A stretch of DNA of 64,000 nt from Burkholderiales bacterium (GCA_035518095.1 DATIXX010000006.1:16413-80412); one strand, 5' to 3'; positions 9,189 to 20,938 are shown, numbered from the stretch's first letter. Translations and numbers: made by a program. The notes: generated from the letters alone by a model not told the origin.

Positions 9189-9628
9189 TTCGCCCGCACG
9201 GCACAAATCAACTCCGCTTCCGCGACGACGTCGTCATCGACCTTGGCCAGGGCGGTAAATTTCCAGAAACCCTTGATATGCCGGGTTAGTGTAGCGTGAA
9301 GCAGCAGTTGATCACCCACTAGCACCGGCTTCTTGAACCTCGCGTTGTCAATGCCAACAAAATAGTAAACCGAATCCTCATTGACCTTGAAATTGTCCGT
9401 TTTGAAGGAGAGGATGGCGGAGACCTGCGCCAGAGCCTCGAGAATCATGACGCCCGGCATGATCGGCTGCTGGGGGAAGTGACCGACAAAATAGGGTTCA
9501 TTAATGGTGACGTTTTTGATGGCTACGATGCTCTTCCCGGGCTCAATGGAAAGAACCCGATCCACCAGCAGAAATGGGTAGCGGTGTGGCAGGTACTGCA
9601 TGATTTCGCCGACATCCATGCCGCTCAC
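9185..9628 (-). CDS. fabZ: 3-hydroxyacyl-ACP dehydratase FabZ
   Basis: Hot-dog-fold dehydratase of type II fatty acid synthesis; it competes with LpxA for 3-hydroxyacyl-ACP. The sequence has [14 protein letters not shown] with the catalytic histidine, and [20 protein letters not shown] with the catalytic acidic residue. The frame is open for 36 further residues upstream, inside lpxD, but that stretch is not family-like. The best start is the GTG at 9628, which overlaps the lpxD stop as GTGA and has GGA about 7 bases upstream. An ATG at 9619 is the alternative. The product is about 147 residues, the usual size. Confidence 0.95.
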   Translation of the reverse strand: MSGMDVGEIMQYLPHRYPFLLVDRVLSIEPGKSIVAIKNVTINEPYFVGHFPQQPIMPGVMILEALAQVSAILSFKTDNFKVNEDSVYYFVGIDNARFKKPVLVGDQLLLHATLTRHIKGFWKFTALAKVDDDVVAEAELICAVRAK

Positions 9629-10674
9629 TTTGTTTTCCTTTTCGACTTTTTGCTCTGTTGTTCGAGATTGCGGACTTTTTGCGCTAATTCGTGCAGGTGG
9701 CGCAGCTGTACAGCGTTTTTTAGCCATACATTGTGCGGCTCGAACGGATAAGCCGAGGTATAGGTGCCGGCTTTGGTTATGGTTTTTCCGACCCCGGTAG
9801 CCCCCGAAATCGTCACATTATCGGCGATCTGCAAATGCCCGCTTATCATCGCTGCGCCGCCAATTCTACAGTAGCGCCCGATTTTTGTACTGCCCGCAAT
9901 GCCAACGCAGCCTGCGATGGCGGTATGCGCGCCGATGCGCACGTTGTGACCGACCTGTATGAGGTTATCGAGTTTTACTCCGTCTTCAATCACCGTGTCC
10001 CCCATCGCACCCCGGTCCACGGTCGTATTTGCGCCAATTTCCACGTCATTGCCGATGATCACTCTGCCAATCTGGGGAATCTTAAGCCAATGTCCCCCAT
10101 CCATGGCTATGCCAAAGCCGTCGGAGCCGATAACGACGCCGGATTGAAGCGTGACCTTGTCTCCGATCACGCAGCGGGGGTAAATCACCACGCGGGGGTG
10201 AAGAAAACACGCCTCTCCGATCGCCACACCTTCCCCCAAACAACAACCAGAGCCTACGACCGTGCGCTCCCCGATCACTACTTGTTCTCCGATAAACACA
10301 TGGGCGCCTATGGTTGCCGAGGCGGGAATCTGCGCGCTGGTCGCAATCACCGCGCTGGGATGGGCGCCGGGCGGCGGTAATGCTACCGGATTAAGGAAAG
10401 CCGAAACTCTTGCGAAATAAACATAAGGATCGTTGCAGACGATACGCGGCAGTGCGGTCAAATCGCGGGATTCCCGCCCGAGAATCACCGCACCCGCCTT
10501 GGTTGTTTCTAATTGACTGCGATATTTAGGTTGCGAGAGGAACGAAAGATGCCAAGGCTGCGCGAGATCCAGCGGGGCAACTTGCGTGATCGATATATTT
10601 CTATCGCCGATGAGTTCACCGCCGAAGCGCTCGACAATGCTGCCTAAGCTGTGGCTGGTTTCCGTGTGAGACAT
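9625..10674 (-). CDS. lpxD: UDP-3-O-(3-hydroxyacyl)glucosamine N-acyltransferase
   Basis: Third enzyme of lipid A synthesis; adds the N-linked hydroxyacyl chain to UDP-3-O-acylglucosamine. An N-terminal uridine-binding domain (about residues 1-95) is followed by many hexapeptide repeats ([30 protein letters not shown] and others). The catalytic histidine lies in [13 protein letters not shown], near residue 238. A short basic helix ends the protein ([12 protein letters not shown]). The ATG at 10674 gives 349 residues; a TTG one codon earlier is possible. It lies between the skp-like gene and fabZ in the usual order. Confidence 0.96.
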   Translation of the reverse strand: MSHTETSHSLGSIVERFGGELIGDRNISITQVAPLDLAQPWHLSFLSQPKYRSQLETTKAGAVILGRESRDLTALPRIVCNDPYVYFARVSAFLNPVALPPPGAHPSAVIATSAQIPASATIGAHVFIGEQVVIGERTVVGSGCCLGEGVAIGEACFLHPRVVIYPRCVIGDKVTLQSGVVIGSDGFGIAMDGGHWLKIPQIGRVIIGNDVEIGANTTVDRGAMGDTVIEDGVKLDNLIQVGHNVRIGAHTAIAGCVGIAGSTKIGRYCRIGGAAMISGHLQIADNVTISGATGVGKTITKAGTYTSAYPFEPHNVWLKNAVQLRHLHELAQKVRNLEQQSKKSKRKTK

Positions 10675-10690
10675 CAATCAACGTTGCAGC

Positions 10691-11200
10691 TTATTTAGCG
10701 GGCGGTTCGGACAGCGCCTTGATTACCTTGTCGGTTATGTCGATTCGCGGGCTGATGTACACCGCATCCTGTAAAATTAGGTCGAATTTTTCTGTTGTGG
10801 CAATATCCTGAACGACCTTGTTGGCGCGTTCGAATACGGAAGCCAACTCTTCGTTTCTGCGCAAGTTCGCGTCTTCCCTATACTCACGCTGCATGCGCTG
10901 ATAATCGAGGTTCATCCGCGCGAGATCTTGCTCCTTGGCGCGCCGCTCGGAATCGCTCATGCTCGGGTTTTCCTTATCCAGGGTCGCTTGCAGGTCCTTG
11001 ATCTGCTGACCGGCCTTTTGCAGCGCCTGTTCCCGCACCGCAAACTCCTTTTCAAGTTTCTTTTGGGCCTTGATTGCCGGGACGGCTTCGCGCAATACCC
11101 GCTCAAGATTCACTACGCCGATCTTGATCTGATCGCCCGCTTCAACATTGAAGGCAAGTAAGGCCAACGCGCCAGCCAAAACGAATTTTAAAGTTTTCAA
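10691..11200 (-). CDS. skp: OmpH/Skp-family periplasmic chaperone
   Basis: Periplasmic holdase that carries unfolded outer-membrane proteins to BamA. A signal peptide with hydrophobic core VLAGALALLAFNVEA is followed by a mature part that begins with IKIGVVNLERVLREA, then a long charged coiled coil (about residues 40-120), as in Skp. Two TTG codons could start the frame. The second, at 11200, lies about 7 bases from a GGAG ribosome-binding site, whereas the first, at 11206, is almost on top of it, so I chose 11200. The gene directly follows bamA. Confidence 0.93.
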   Translation of the reverse strand: MKTLKFVLAGALALLAFNVEAGDQIKIGVVNLERVLREAVPAIKAQKKLEKEFAVREQALQKAGQQIKDLQATLDKENPSMSDSERRAKEQDLARMNLDYQRMQREYREDANLRRNEELASVFERANKVVQDIATTEKFDLILQDAVYISPRIDITDKVIKALSEPPAK

Positions 11201-11223
11201 CTTCAATCTCCTTACAATCGGGC

Positions 11224-13491
11224 CTAGAACGAGGTTCCAAATGTGAACTGGAAGCGCTGTATTTTATCACTATTGAACTTCCGTAGCGGCTGCGCGACGC
11301 TGACTTTGAGCGGTCCAAATGGCGAGGTCCAAGAAACGTCCAGCCCAGCTGAGACGCGCAGGGTGCTGAAATTCCACGTATCGGCCACGGTGCCGGTGTC
11401 CACAAAGGTACCCAGTCTCAGGGCTTTTATGTCGCTGAAACCCGGCATGGGGAACAAAACTTCACTGGTTCCCACTATCTGCCGAGTACCGCCTACGGCA
11501 TTGCCGTAAATGTCTACCGGACCAATAGAGTTGGTACTAAATCCCCGCACCGAAGTGCTGCCCCCAGCAAAGAAATTCTTGTAAAAAGGCAACGACTGTC
11601 CGCCGTAACCATCGCCCATACCGAGTTGTCCGTTAAGAAACAGCGTAAAGGTCTTGCTGAGCGGATAATAATATTGCTGCTGATAGGAAATCTTGTAATA
11701 CTTTAGCTGCTCCGCCGGCAAGCCTATTTCTGCGCCAAACCTGAGCAATAAACCACTGGTGGTGTAAATCAAGCTATCGCGACCGTCATGCGAAAAACCA
11801 ACACTCAATGGCATTGTTGTTGTAACGCTACCAAATTCATCGACAAATTGAATATATTCCGGCGGACTGGTTGCGAAGACCTCGGTACTGGTTTCCTCGA
11901 TCCCGAGTCCGTAATTGATGGTGTCATATTCGGTCACGGGTACGCCAAAACGAACCGCTCCGCCAATTGTTGATGTGTCATATGGCGCGGAGCTAGTTGA
12001 CTCCGTGTTAGTGGTGCGCTTGTACATATCGACTCCAAAGCTCACCCCGTTTATGGTGAAATAAGGGTCGGTCCAGGACAGCGAGTACACTCTGTTCACG
12101 CTGCCGCTGTTGACCGCCAGATTAACCATGTTGCCGGAGCCAAATATGTTGTTTTGCGATACCGATGCGGAGAGGATGATACCTTCAGAGTCGGAATATC
12201 CCACACCGAGTAATACGTTGCCTGTGGCCTTTTCGGTGACGCTGAAATTCACGTCAACCTGGTCGGTGGTGCCGGGCACAGCCGGTGTTTCGACATTCAC
12301 GTCGGAAAAGTAACCCAGCTTGTCGATGCGCTGCTTGGAACGAGTGATCAGATCGGCGTTATACCAAGCGCCTTCCAGTTGCCTGATCTCGCGGCGTATC
12401 ACTTCATCACGGGTGCGCGTGTTGCCGATAATATTGACCCGGCGCACGTAAACCCTGCGTCCCGGGTCGATAAAGAAGGTAAAGGCAACTTGTCGTTTTG
12501 CCTTATTGACTTCGGGCACCGCATTTACGTTGGCAAACGCGTAGCCGTAATTGCCCAGTTTGTCGGCAATGGCTTTGCTGGATTCGGTTAGTTTTTCCCG
12601 CGAAAACACGTCGCCGGGTTCAAGTTTAATGAGTTTACGCATCTCGGCTTCCGGCAGCAGCAGCTCGCCGGCAAGCTTGATACTCGATACTGTGTATCTG
12701 GGACCTTCCGTGATGGTGATTGTGATGTAAATATCCGCCTTGTTCGGCGTGATCGACACCTGCGTGGAATCTATGTTGAACTCAATGTATCCACGATTGA
12801 GATAGTAGGAACGCAAGGTTTCGAGGTCACCGGCAAGCTTCTGCTTGGAGTACTGATCGTTTTTAGTGAAAAAAGTAAGCAATCCCGGGGTCGTCAACGT
12901 GAATAGATCCAGGAGTTCCTTCTGCGGAAATGCATGGTTACCCACGATATTGATTTGCCGGATCTTGGCGACCTCGCCTTCGGATATGTCGAACGTAATT
13001 GCGACCCGGTTGCGTTCCAAAGGAGTAACGGTGGTGGTGACGGTTGCGGCATACCTGCCGCGGGCGATGTACTGTCGCTTAAGCTCCTGCTCGGCTCTAT
13101 CTAGAAGCGCCTTGTCAAAAATCCTCGATTCCGCCAGGCCGACCTGCCTCAGGCTTTTTTTCAAGTCATCGCTGCTTATATCCTTGGCGCCATTTATATT
13201 TATTTGTGCAATGGCCGGACGCTCTTGCACAATGACAATCAGCACATCGTTTTGCACTTCCAACCTTACGTCCTTGAAGAATCCGGTCGCGAATAGCGCC
13301 TTAATGGCTGCCGCGGCCTTGTCATCATTCATGAAGTCACCCACCTTTACGGGCAGGTAGCTAAAAACCGTTCCGGCTTCAGTGCGTTGTATTCCTTCTA
13401 CCCTGATATCTTTGATTACGAAAGGCTCGAACGCCTGCGCAGTTGCGGTACATAAGCACAGCAACAAGATTACCAGACAAAATTTTTTCAT
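11224..13491 (-). CDS. bamA: Outer membrane protein assembly factor BamA
   Basis: Central component of the beta-barrel assembly machinery in the outer membrane. A signal peptide (about residues 1-20, ending in TAQA) is followed by five POTRA domains (about residues 21-420; for example [14 protein letters not shown] and [16 protein letters not shown]). A C-terminal 16-stranded barrel contains the conserved VRGF motif (near residue 640) and ends in a phenylalanine (QFTFGTSF), the usual recognition signal. At 755 residues the length is normal. It is flanked by rseP upstream and skp downstream. Confidence 0.97.
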   Translation of the reverse strand: MKKFCLVILLLCLCTATAQAFEPFVIKDIRVEGIQRTEAGTVFSYLPVKVGDFMNDDKAAAAIKALFATGFFKDVRLEVQNDVLIVIVQERPAIAQININGAKDISSDDLKKSLRQVGLAESRIFDKALLDRAEQELKRQYIARGRYAATVTTTVTPLERNRVAITFDISEGEVAKIRQINIVGNHAFPQKELLDLFTLTTPGLLTFFTKNDQYSKQKLAGDLETLRSYYLNRGYIEFNIDSTQVSITPNKADIYITITITEGPRYTVSSIKLAGELLLPEAEMRKLIKLEPGDVFSREKLTESSKAIADKLGNYGYAFANVNAVPEVNKAKRQVAFTFFIDPGRRVYVRRVNIIGNTRTRDEVIRREIRQLEGAWYNADLITRSKQRIDKLGYFSDVNVETPAVPGTTDQVDVNFSVTEKATGNVLLGVGYSDSEGIILSASVSQNNIFGSGNMVNLAVNSGSVNRVYSLSWTDPYFTINGVSFGVDMYKRTTNTESTSSAPYDTSTIGGAVRFGVPVTEYDTINYGLGIEETSTEVFATSPPEYIQFVDEFGSVTTTMPLSVGFSHDGRDSLIYTTSGLLLRFGAEIGLPAEQLKYYKISYQQQYYYPLSKTFTLFLNGQLGMGDGYGGQSLPFYKNFFAGGSTSVRGFSTNSIGPVDIYGNAVGGTRQIVGTSEVLFPMPGFSDIKALRLGTFVDTGTVADTWNFSTLRVSAGLDVSWTSPFGPLKVSVAQPLRKFNSDKIQRFQFTFGTSF

Positions 13492-13500
13492 TGTCTTTTA

Positions 13501-14865
13501 TTAGCCGGTAATCAGGCGACTTATATCATTGTAAAGCGCGAAAGCCATCAATACGGACAATAACGCGATACCGACATGCTGGCCAATTTGTTGGGCTTTT
13601 TCCGAAACCGGCCTTCCCTTGACGATTTCCACAACGTAATACATCAAGTGTCCTCCATCGAGCAGCGGCACCGGCAGCAAATTGAGCACTCCCAGGCTGA
13701 TACTGATTAACGCAAGGAAACTCAAATATGCCTCCCAACCGAGTTGAGCTGATTGCCCCGCATAATCAGCGATCGTGATGGGCCCACTTACATTTCTCCA
13801 TGAAATCTCTCCCACCAGCATTTTGCCCAGCATTTTCAGGCTAAACACGGACGTTTCCCAGGTTTTTTCCACTGATTTCGACAATGCCCGCCCGAAGGAA
13901 TAGCGCTCCTCGGCAAGAAGTCTTTGTAGAGCCGCCGGGTCGATTTTTGGTGCTGCGCCAATTCTTCCAATTTTTTCGCCGTTATCCGCGACCGAATCGG
14001 TTGTAAGCGAAATGGCCAGTCGCGCGTCGCCGCGCTTGATCTCAAACTCGAGGTCTTGCGAAGGATGACTTCGCACGATCCGCACTACGTCGTCCCAAAG
14101 GGTTACTCTCTGGCCGTTAATTGCAAGGATCTGGTCCCCGGGCTTAAGACCGCCGCGCGCGCCCGGCCCGCCTGCGACCAGCTGCCCAATAGTCGGTTCC
14201 ACCCGAGGTTGGTATCGTGTCAAGCCCAGTATTTTCATAAAATCGGCATCGAGGTCCGAACCCGTCAATCCGCTTAAATCCAGTTTGTGCCACGTAATCT
14301 CGCCTCGCGGATTACTCACCTCGACGTTCACCAAAGATCTCTGCACCGCCTGCTGCAACAGTGCCCAGCGTACATCCTGCCAGGTAACCATGGCCTCGCC
14401 GTTGATCCTGAGAATGGTTTCTTCCTCCTTGAAGCCCGCAAGCGCCGCAGGAGTCGCTGCCGGCGCCGGTCCGATGATCGGTTTCAGACCGGGCACGCCA
14501 TGGATGAATAGAGCCCAATACAACAGTATCGCCAGCAGAAAATTTGCCATCGGGCCTGCCAACACGACCGCGAAGCGTCTGTAAACCGGCTGCCGGTTGA
14601 ACGCGCGAGCTAAATCACTTGGCGCCACCTCGCCCTCATTCTCGTCAACCATTTTGACGTAGCCGCCGAACGGAAATGCCGCCAGCACCCATTCAGTGCC
14701 TTCTTTCACAAAACGCCGCTTCCATAACGGGGTGCCGAATCCTATTGAGAAGCGCAATACCTTCACACCGCACAAGCGCGCCAGCCAGTAATGCCCCAAT
14801 TCGTGAAACACGATGAGCAAACCAAGGGCAAGGGCAAATGCGGCTAGTGTATAAAGCAGGTTCAT
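13501..14865 (-). CDS. rseP: Site-2 zinc metalloprotease RseP
   Basis: Inner-membrane intramembrane protease that in E. coli cleaves anti-sigma factor RseA to release sigma-E. The zinc motif HELGHYW (HExxH) is in the first transmembrane helix near residue 20. Two PDZ-like domains occupy about residues 110-310 (the second with GGLKPGDQILAINGQ). The LDGGHL motif, holding the third zinc ligand, is in the C-terminal membrane part near residue 400. The open frame extends 46 residues upstream into dxr, but the ATG at 14865 gives MNLLYTLAAFALALG, the expected start, and a 454-residue protein. Confidence 0.95.
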   Translation of the reverse strand: MNLLYTLAAFALALGLLIVFHELGHYWLARLCGVKVLRFSIGFGTPLWKRRFVKEGTEWVLAAFPFGGYVKMVDENEGEVAPSDLARAFNRQPVYRRFAVVLAGPMANFLLAILLYWALFIHGVPGLKPIIGPAPAATPAALAGFKEEETILRINGEAMVTWQDVRWALLQQAVQRSLVNVEVSNPRGEITWHKLDLSGLTGSDLDADFMKILGLTRYQPRVEPTIGQLVAGGPGARGGLKPGDQILAINGQRVTLWDDVVRIVRSHPSQDLEFEIKRGDARLAISLTTDSVADNGEKIGRIGAAPKIDPAALQRLLAEERYSFGRALSKSVEKTWETSVFSLKMLGKMLVGEISWRNVSGPITIADYAGQSAQLGWEAYLSFLALISISLGVLNLLPVPLLDGGHLMYYVVEIVKGRPVSEKAQQIGQHVGIALLSVLMAFALYNDISRLITG

Positions 14866-14905
14866 AACAAGGCTGAGTTTAGTGCATACAAAAACATAAA
14901 TGGGG

Positions 14906-16111
14906 TTAGCGCGCCGTCCCGGCTGCAAACTGGGGCAGCGATGCTGCGAGCCACTCCTCGGCGCAAGCGCGCGCCGTACGGTCTGCGTCCAGGACATCTT
15001 CAAGGCAGCCGACGGATTTCACGCTCATCTTGTCCAGAACCGCCTCAATTAACAGGGGTATGTATTTGTACGGCATGCGTTCGGCGAGAAAATTCGCTAC
15101 TGCAACTTCGTTTGCCGCGTTTAATATGGCAGGCGCCGCCTCTCCGCGCTGCAAAGCCTGGTAAGCAAGTCGCAGGCATGGGAAACGGTTTAAGTCCGGT
15201 GCATGGAAATTGAGCGTGCCTACTTTAAACAAATCCAGTGGCTGCACTCCGGCCTCAATACGCGCCGGATACGCCAGAGCGCATGCAATCGGTGTGCGCA
15301 TGTCCGGATTTCCGAGTTGCGCGATTACCGAACCGTCCACGTACTCGACCAAAGAGTGAATCACGCTCTGCGGGTGTATCACGACTTGAATTTGCTTCTC
15401 TTGCGCATTGAACAGCCAGTGCGCCTCGATGACTTCCAGGCCCTTATTCATCATCGTAGCTGAATCGACGGAAATTTTACGCCCCATAACCCAGTTGGGA
15501 TGTGCGCAGGCTTGATCTGGGGTAATGTGCTCCAGTTCGCTAATAGGAGTGGAGGAAAAAGGTCCGCCCGATGCGGTGAGCAGAATGCGCTTGACTCCAA
15601 CTGCCCCAAGATCGCCGGTGAAACTAGGTGGCAACGCCTGGAAAATGGCATTGTGTTCACTGTCCACCGGCAACAAGGTTGCGTGGTTCCGTCGCACTGT
15701 TTCCATGAAAAGGCTTCCAGACATCACCAATGCCTCCTTGTTGGCAAGCATTACGCGTTTACCCGCTTTGGCGGCGGCAAGCGTAGGGCGCAAGCCGGCC
15801 GCACCCACGATGGCCGCCATTACCGCGTCGACTTCCGGTAACCCCGCGACTCGTTCGAGTGCTGCTGCACCCTGTAGCACCTGGGTGGTAAGACCCGCTT
15901 TTTTTACCAAGATCTGCAGCTTCTCGGCGCCGCTCTCATCGCGCAGCACCGCATAATCCGGAGCAAAGCGGCGGCATTGTTCGAAGAGGCTTTCGACTTT
16001 ATTCCCAGCAGTGAGCGCCACGACCTTGAAACGGTCAAGGTGGCGCGCGATTACATCGAGCGTGTTTACACCGATACTGCCGGTGGAACCGAGTACCGTT
16101 ATGTTTTGCAT
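14906..16111 (-). CDS. dxr: 1-deoxy-D-xylulose 5-phosphate reductoisomerase
   Basis: Second enzyme of the non-mevalonate isoprenoid pathway; converts DXP to 2-C-methylerythritol 4-phosphate with NADPH. The N-terminal NADPH-binding motif [13 protein letters not shown] is at residues 8-20. [11 protein letters not shown] near residue 122 and [11 protein letters not shown] near residue 147 carry conserved substrate and metal residues. ASGGPF and [15 protein letters not shown] follow. At 401 residues it is a normal length. In the cluster it feeds precursor towards UppS, encoded two genes upstream. Confidence 0.97.
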   Translation of the reverse strand: MQNITVLGSTGSIGVNTLDVIARHLDRFKVVALTAGNKVESLFEQCRRFAPDYAVLRDESGAEKLQILVKKAGLTTQVLQGAAALERVAGLPEVDAVMAAIVGAAGLRPTLAAAKAGKRVMLANKEALVMSGSLFMETVRRNHATLLPVDSEHNAIFQALPPSFTGDLGAVGVKRILLTASGGPFSSTPISELEHITPDQACAHPNWVMGRKISVDSATMMNKGLEVIEAHWLFNAQEKQIQVVIHPQSVIHSLVEYVDGSVIAQLGNPDMRTPIACALAYPARIEAGVQPLDLFKVGTLNFHAPDLNRFPCLRLAYQALQRGEAAPAILNAANEVAVANFLAERMPYKYIPLLIEAVLDKMSVKSVGCLEDVLDADRTARACAEEWLAASLPQFAAGTAR

Positions 16112-16120
16112 GTCGCGTTT

Positions 16121-16951
16121 TCAAGCTCGGTAAAATATAAAAAACGCCAACACGGGCAAACTTGAAATCAAGCCATCTATCCGGTCCAGGATGCCGCCGT
16201 GGCCCGGCAAGATCGATCCACTGTCTTTGACTCCGGCGTGTCGCTTGAGCAAAGATTCAAACAGATCCCCTATGATACTCAAACCAGTGATGATCCAGTG
16301 CGCTATCAGCAGCAAATAAGCCGGCACCACCCTGCCGAACGCATTGACGCCGTGATTGCCGCTGAGCGCGACAACGGCGATAGCGTACGCGCTGACTGCA
16401 ATAAATGCCCCGTATATGCCTTCCAAAGTCTTGCCCGGGCTAATAGTGGGGGCAAGTTTGTGCTTGCCGAACTTTTTGCCGCAGAAGTATGCCGCAGTAT
16501 CCGCCACCCAGACTACCGACAGCATCCACAAGATCAACGATGCTGCGATTTCTCGAAGTTGCACCAGTGCGAGCCACGCCGTAACCAGCACCAATAAGCC
16601 GATCAATGCGAGCCACGCTTTGCTCGGATGCCATCGGTAAACCAGCCATAGCGGCGCCGCCAACACCCAAAATGCCAATGACAAAGCATAAATAGCAATG
16701 CTCAAATCGCTGACAGGGGCATTCTGCAGAAGCCTCAGTGCCGGGATCAGCACCGAGCAAGCAGCAACGACCGCAATGACAAATAACAGCTGGGCAGACT
16801 TTGACATCTGCGCCAGCCGCGCCCATTCCCGTGCAGCAAATACTGTGATCAATAAAGCCAGCAGCGCCCAGCCTTGAAGCGGCAGATAAAACAGCGCGGC
16901 GAGGAATGGCGGCAGCAGAAGAATTACTGTGATGACCCGGGTCTTAAGCAT
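16121..16951 (-). CDS. cdsA: Phosphatidate cytidylyltransferase
   Basis: Integral membrane enzyme forming CDP-diacylglycerol from phosphatidate and CTP, the branch point of phospholipid synthesis. It has several hydrophobic helices and the family signature near the C-terminus: [19 protein letters not shown], then [34 protein letters not shown] with SPGKTLEG is the conserved cytoplasmic loop. The open frame runs 36 codons further upstream inside uppS, but the ATG at 16951 gives [12 protein letters not shown], the normal start, and an 8-base overlap with uppS. Length is 276 residues. Confidence 0.95.
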   Translation of the reverse strand: MLKTRVITVILLLPPFLAALFYLPLQGWALLALLITVFAAREWARLAQMSKSAQLLFVIAVVAACSVLIPALRLLQNAPVSDLSIAIYALSLAFWVLAAPLWLVYRWHPSKAWLALIGLLVLVTAWLALVQLREIAASLILWMLSVVWVADTAAYFCGKKFGKHKLAPTISPGKTLEGIYGAFIAVSAYAIAVVALSGNHGVNAFGRVVPAYLLLIAHWIITGLSIIGDLFESLLKRHAGVKDSGSILPGHGGILDRIDGLISSLPVLAFFIFYRA

Positions 16952-17765
16952 TCTGCTTGGCGCGCCGCAGCAGGTTAGCGTGGTCCACCGCATCAGCTTT
17001 TGCTGCAGGTGACCGTGCTTTTTCAAGCTGCTCGCTAGTGCGGCCAAAGCGTCTTTCACGTTGCTGATAGGAGACTATGGCAAGATCCAAAGATTGCGAA
17101 TCGAAGTCAGGCCATAGCGTCTCGGTAAAATACATTTCGGTATAAGCCATCTGCCACAGCAGGAAATTGCTGATGCGCTGCTCTCCGCCGGTACGAATGA
17201 AAAGGTCTGGCTCAGGGGCGTAATGCATCGCCAGATATGGCGCAATATGGTTTTCATCGAACCCTTTGGCTCGCTCCGGATGTTCCGCAAGCATGCGCTG
17301 TACCGCCTGCATAATATCCCAGCGCCCGCCGTAGTTTGCGGCGACGGTCAACGTCAGCATGGTATTGTTGGCGGTCAGACGTTCCGCTTCGCGGATCAGA
17401 TTGCTCAGCCGCGCCTCGAAACGGCTAATGTCACCCACCACCTTAAAGCGCATATTGTTTTCGTGCAGCTTGATGACTTCCTGCTCCAACGCAAGTATGA
17501 ACAATTGCATCAACAGCGAGACTTCTTCCTTTGGGCGGCGCCAGTTTTCGCTGCTGAATGCGAACAACGTGAGAAACTCCACTCCCTTATTAGCGCAGGC
17601 CTTGACCACTTCTCTCACCGCCTCGACTCCGCGCTGGTGGCCCGCCATACGGGGCAGAAAGCGCCGCTTGGCCCACCTACCATTTCCATCCATAATTATG
17701 GCGATATGGCGTGGAATTTTTCCTACCTTCGGGATCTCTTTGGTTGAGTTGGAAAATACGTTCAC
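16944..17765 (-). CDS. uppS: Undecaprenyl diphosphate synthase
   Basis: Cis-prenyltransferase that makes the C55 lipid carrier for peptidoglycan and O-antigen. The signature [16 protein letters not shown] near residue 21 includes the catalytic aspartate. [27 protein letters not shown] and [19 protein letters not shown] are the other conserved blocks. The start is a GTG. At 273 residues it is slightly longer than the E. coli enzyme because of N- and C-terminal tails. It starts 4 bases after the frr stop. Confidence 0.96.
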   Translation of the reverse strand: MNVFSNSTKEIPKVGKIPRHIAIIMDGNGRWAKRRFLPRMAGHQRGVEAVREVVKACANKGVEFLTLFAFSSENWRRPKEEVSLLMQLFILALEQEVIKLHENNMRFKVVGDISRFEARLSNLIREAERLTANNTMLTLTVAANYGGRWDIMQAVQRMLAEHPERAKGFDENHIAPYLAMHYAPEPDLFIRTGGEQRISNFLLWQMAYTEMYFTETLWPDFDSQSLDLAIVSYQQRERRFGRTSEQLEKARSPAAKADAVDHANLLRRAKQNA

Positions 17766-17769
17766 CGGG

Positions 17770-18327
17770 CTACACCGCGATCAAATCGGCTTCCTTGCCT
17801 TGCAAGGCCTTATCTATTTCAGAAATAAAACGGTCGGTAAGTTTTTGTATTTCGTCCTGCGACCGGCGCTCCTGATCTTCCGAAATGATTTTTTGCTTGA
17901 GAAGATCCTTCATTGCAGTGTTGGCGTCACGCCGGATATTGCGCACTGCTACGCGCGCATTCTCCGCCTCGTGCCTTACTACTTTTATCAGATCCCTGCG
18001 GCGTTCTTCTGTCAGCGGCGGCATCGGCACGCGTATTACATCACCCGCAGTCGCCGGATTAAGTCCGAGATCGGATTCACGAATCGCTTTTTCAATGATG
18101 CTCACCATTTTCTTTTCCCAGGGGTGAACGCTGACGGTGCGCGCGTCGAGCAGAGTCACGTTGGCCACCTGGTTCACCGGCATCTGCGTCCCGTAATAAT
18201 CGACCATTACGTGGTCCAGGATTCCGGCATGCGCCCGCCCGGTCCGCACCTTACTGAGATCGCTCCTAAGCGTTTCCAGCGTCTTCTGCATTTTCTGCTC
18301 CGCGGATTTTTTTACATCTGCCGTCAT
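17770..18327 (-). CDS. frr: Ribosome recycling factor
   Basis: Splits post-termination ribosomes together with EF-G. The 185-residue length is exactly that of the family. Conserved segments are [18 protein letters not shown] (here [16 protein letters not shown]), [41 protein letters not shown] and RRRDLIKVV. It has a start ATG. It follows pyrH after 42 bases in the conserved rpsB-tsf-pyrH-frr order. Confidence 0.98.
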   Translation of the reverse strand: MTADVKKSAEQKMQKTLETLRSDLSKVRTGRAHAGILDHVMVDYYGTQMPVNQVANVTLLDARTVSVHPWEKKMVSIIEKAIRESDLGLNPATAGDVIRVPMPPLTEERRRDLIKVVRHEAENARVAVRNIRRDANTAMKDLLKQKIISEDQERRSQDEIQKLTDRFISEIDKALQGKEADLIAV

Positions 18328-18369
18328 GCTCGATCCTTTTGTTGCTGGGATTATAGCCCACCTTGATGA

Positions 18370-19092
18370 TCAAGAGTGAACTAGCGTCCCTTCGTCTTCA
18401 CCCAGCACTACGCGTTTTAGAGCATAGGGTTTTAATATGCTGAATACGTTGACCGGGAGTTTTTGATCGCGGCACAAGGTCAACGCCGTAGCATCCATTA
18501 CTTTTAGGTTTTTAACGATGGCTTCGTCAAACGAGAGTTTCTGGTAACGCATGGCATCAGAGTGAGTTTTCGGGTCTTCAGTGTAAACGCCGTCCACTTT
18601 AGTCGCTTTCAACACGATGTCTACATTCATTTCCATACCTCTTAATGCCGCCGCAGTGTCCGTGGTAAAAAATGGATTACCGGTTCCTGCGGCGAATATC
18701 ACCACTTTTCCCTCTTCCAAATAACGCATGGCTTTTCCGCGAATATAAGGTTCGACCACCTGCTCAATGTTGAGTGCCGATTGCACACGGCTGTTGACTC
18801 CCGCTTGGCGCATCACATCCTGCAATGCCAGGGCGTTTATGACAGTGGCAAGCATGCCCATGTAATCCGCCGTAGCGCGGTCCATGCCGGATGCGCCGGG
18901 AGCCACACCGCGAAAGATATTACCGCCACCAATCACTACCGCGACCTGCACCCGGAGGTTAAGTACTTCGTTAATTTCCGAGACGATGCGCTCCAGCGTG
19001 GCGCGATTGATTCCGTACCGATCCTCCCCCATTAGCGCCTCGCCGCTGAGTTTCAGCAGGATGCGCCGGTATGCCGGGGCGGCTGCGATCAT
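18370..19092 (-). CDS. pyrH: UMP kinase
   Basis: Bacterial-type uridylate kinase of the amino-acid-kinase fold, forming UDP from UMP. The start of the fold is [13 protein letters not shown] near residue 10. [11 protein letters not shown] near residue 53 is the phosphate-binding loop. [43 protein letters not shown] and [14 protein letters not shown] are the other conserved blocks. At 240 residues it is a normal length. Its ATG overlaps the tsf stop (ATGA), implying translational coupling. Confidence 0.98.
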   Translation of the reverse strand: MIAAAPAYRRILLKLSGEALMGEDRYGINRATLERIVSEINEVLNLRVQVAVVIGGGNIFRGVAPGASGMDRATADYMGMLATVINALALQDVMRQAGVNSRVQSALNIEQVVEPYIRGKAMRYLEEGKVVIFAAGTGNPFFTTDTAAALRGMEMNVDIVLKATKVDGVYTEDPKTHSDAMRYQKLSFDEAIVKNLKVMDATALTLCRDQKLPVNVFSILKPYALKRVVLGEDEGTLVHS

Positions 19093-19970
19093 GCACGTCC
19101 AACTTGCGCCATAACTTCGGCTACAAAATCAGTGGCTTTCTTTTTCATTCCTTCGCCTACTACGTAAAGATAAAATGCGTTTACTCTGGCGCCCCTTGCG
19201 GCGAGCAGTTTTTGCACGCTCTGCTCGGGATCTTTGACAAAAGGCTGGCCAAGCAACGTGACTTCAGCCAAGTATTTGGCAATTTTCCCTTCCACCATTT
19301 TCTCGATTATGTTTGCGGGTTTCCCCGATTCGCCAGCCTGTGCCATATAGATTTCGCGCTCTCTGGCCACCATCTCGGCCGGTACCTGCTGTTTGGACAC
19401 GCAAAGCGGCTTGTTCGCCGCAATATGCATCGCTAAGTCCTTGCCCAGAACCGCGTCCCCTCCCTCGTAGTCCACAAGCACACCGATCTTGTTCCCATGC
19501 AAGTAGGACGCCAGGTGACCGGCGGTCTGCATCCGAGCATAGCGTCGCACATTGATGTTTTCACCCAGTTTCATAACCAGTGCCTTGCGTGCGCCTTCCA
19601 CAGTTTCATTCGAGCTAAATTTAGTTTCAGCAAGCACCTCATTGTTCGCCGGGTTGGTTTGTGCAATGCATTGCGCCAGGGCCGTGACAAAATCCTTAAA
19701 ATGCGCGTCTTTCGCCACGAAATCCGTCTCGCAGTTTACTTCAACCAGCGCGCCGATTTTGCCCGCCGGATCTACGAAGGCGCCGACTGCACCTTCTGCC
19801 GCAAGGCGCCCGGCCACCTTGCTTGCTTTTGCCCCGCTCCGTATGCGCAGCAAATCCTCCGCAGCCCGGATATCGCCGTTGGCGTCGGTAAGCGCCTTTT
19901 TACACTCCATCATTCCGAGCCCTGTCATTTCGCGTAACTCTTTCACCATGTTTGCGGTGATTTGTGCCAT
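19089..19970 (-). CDS. tsf: Elongation factor Ts
   Basis: Guanine-nucleotide exchange factor for EF-Tu. The N-terminal UBA-like domain has [19 protein letters not shown] and the core has [13 protein letters not shown], both family signatures. The 293-residue length matches proteobacterial EF-Ts. It lies 54 bases downstream of rpsB, separated from it by a hairpin with a T tract, so its expression may depend on read-through of that signal or on a further promoter. Confidence 0.98.
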   Translation of the reverse strand: MAQITANMVKELREMTGLGMMECKKALTDANGDIRAAEDLLRIRSGAKASKVAGRLAAEGAVGAFVDPAGKIGALVEVNCETDFVAKDAHFKDFVTALAQCIAQTNPANNEVLAETKFSSNETVEGARKALVMKLGENINVRRYARMQTAGHLASYLHGNKIGVLVDYEGGDAVLGKDLAMHIAANKPLCVSKQQVPAEMVAREREIYMAQAGESGKPANIIEKMVEGKIAKYLAEVTLLGQPFVKDPEQSVQKLLAARGARVNAFYLYVVGEGMKKKATDFVAEVMAQVGRA

Positions 19971-19993
19971 GCTTTGCTCCGTGGTTAGGTTTT

Positions 19994-20021
19994 AAAAAAA
20001 AAGGGCTTGCGCCCTTTTTTT
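19994..20021 (-). terminator. Hairpin with T tract between rpsB and tsf
   Basis: A GGGC/GCCC stem with a four-base loop is extended by A-T pairs and, read on the minus strand, followed by nine T. It is also T-rich on the plus strand. It lies after the rpsB stop and before tsf, so it can act as a partial terminator that sets the ratio of S2 to EF-Ts. Confidence 0.75.
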
Positions 20022-20024
20022 GGT

Positions 20025-20771
20025 CTACTCAATAGGGCGCTCTTCCCCGGGTTCGAGTTCCACGAATTCATCGCTGACAATTTCACGGATGATTTGACTG
20101 CGTCCCTCTAGAATGGCATCGGCCGCCCCGCGAGCGTAAAGGCGTATAGCGCGACTCGAATCATCATTACCGGGTATCACGTAAGCAATATTCTCCGGGT
20201 TGTGGTTGGTATCTACAACGCCAACCACCGGAATTCCGAGCTTGTTTGCTTCGGCCACCGCGCCTTTCTGGTAACCGATGTCTATCACGAACAACGCATC
20301 AGGAAGGCTATTCATGTCCTTGATGCCGCCAAGGCTGCGTTCGAGCTTTGCCATTTCACGCTGGTAGCCGAGGGCTTCCTTTTTAGGCATTTTCTCAAAG
20401 GCGCCCTCCTGCAGCATGTTTTGCATATCCTTAAGGCGCTTGATGGACTGCTTTACGGTTTTGAAATTCGTCAACATGCCGCCCAGCCAACGGTAATCTA
20501 CAAAAGGCGCACCACAGCGCAACGCTTCTTCCTTGATGATTTCCCGTGCTTGGCGCTTGGTGCCAACAAACAGTGTCGTTCCCTTATTGGCTGCGAGATC
20601 CCGCAAAAACTTTAGCGCTTCGTGATACAGGGCCAGCGATTTTTCCAGATTGATGATATGAATTTTATTACGATGACCGAAGATATAAGGGGCCATCTTG
20701 GGATTCCAATACCGGGTTTGATGCCCGAAATGAACACCCGCTTCCAGCATTTGTCGCATTGTGACCGACAT
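20025..20771 (-). CDS. rpsB: 30S ribosomal protein S2
   Basis: Small-subunit protein S2. The N-terminus has [22 protein letters not shown], and the body has [36 protein letters not shown] and [28 protein letters not shown], all strongly conserved. It is 248 residues, a normal length. It heads the long minus-strand cluster, with a promoter candidate 175-205 bases upstream and therefore a leader of about 165 bases. Confidence 0.99.
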   Translation of the reverse strand: MSVTMRQMLEAGVHFGHQTRYWNPKMAPYIFGHRNKIHIINLEKSLALYHEALKFLRDLAANKGTTLFVGTKRQAREIIKEEALRCGAPFVDYRWLGGMLTNFKTVKQSIKRLKDMQNMLQEGAFEKMPKKEALGYQREMAKLERSLGGIKDMNSLPDALFVIDIGYQKGAVAEANKLGIPVVGVVDTNHNPENIAYVIPGNDDSSRAIRLYARGAADAILEGRSQIIREIVSDEFVELEPGEERPIE

Positions 20772-20938
20772 GAAAACGTTCTCCTGTAAGGGTTAGGGAG
20801 CCGGCGATTTCAATCTCATGGGCGGCTCCGGGCCTCCACCCGCTTAAACATCTTTACTCGCGAACGAGCACCCTATACTTTGCGGGTGTGGGAATTTTTA
20901 GCATTGCTGGCGAAAACACTTCTCTACCAGGCAATCTA
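20772..20938 (-). other. rpsB 5' leader region
   Basis: This stretch between the rpsB promoter candidate and the ATG has no reading frame of note. A pairing of GGAGCCG with CGGCTCC (about 20797-20831) can form a stem close to the start codon. S2 is known to repress its own operon through the leader in enterobacteria; whether this leader has the same fold I cannot tell. Confidence 0.3.

Noticed and set aside
9629..9727. N-terminal extension of FabZ
   Set aside because: The extra 33 residues lie inside lpxD in another frame and are not part of any FabZ.
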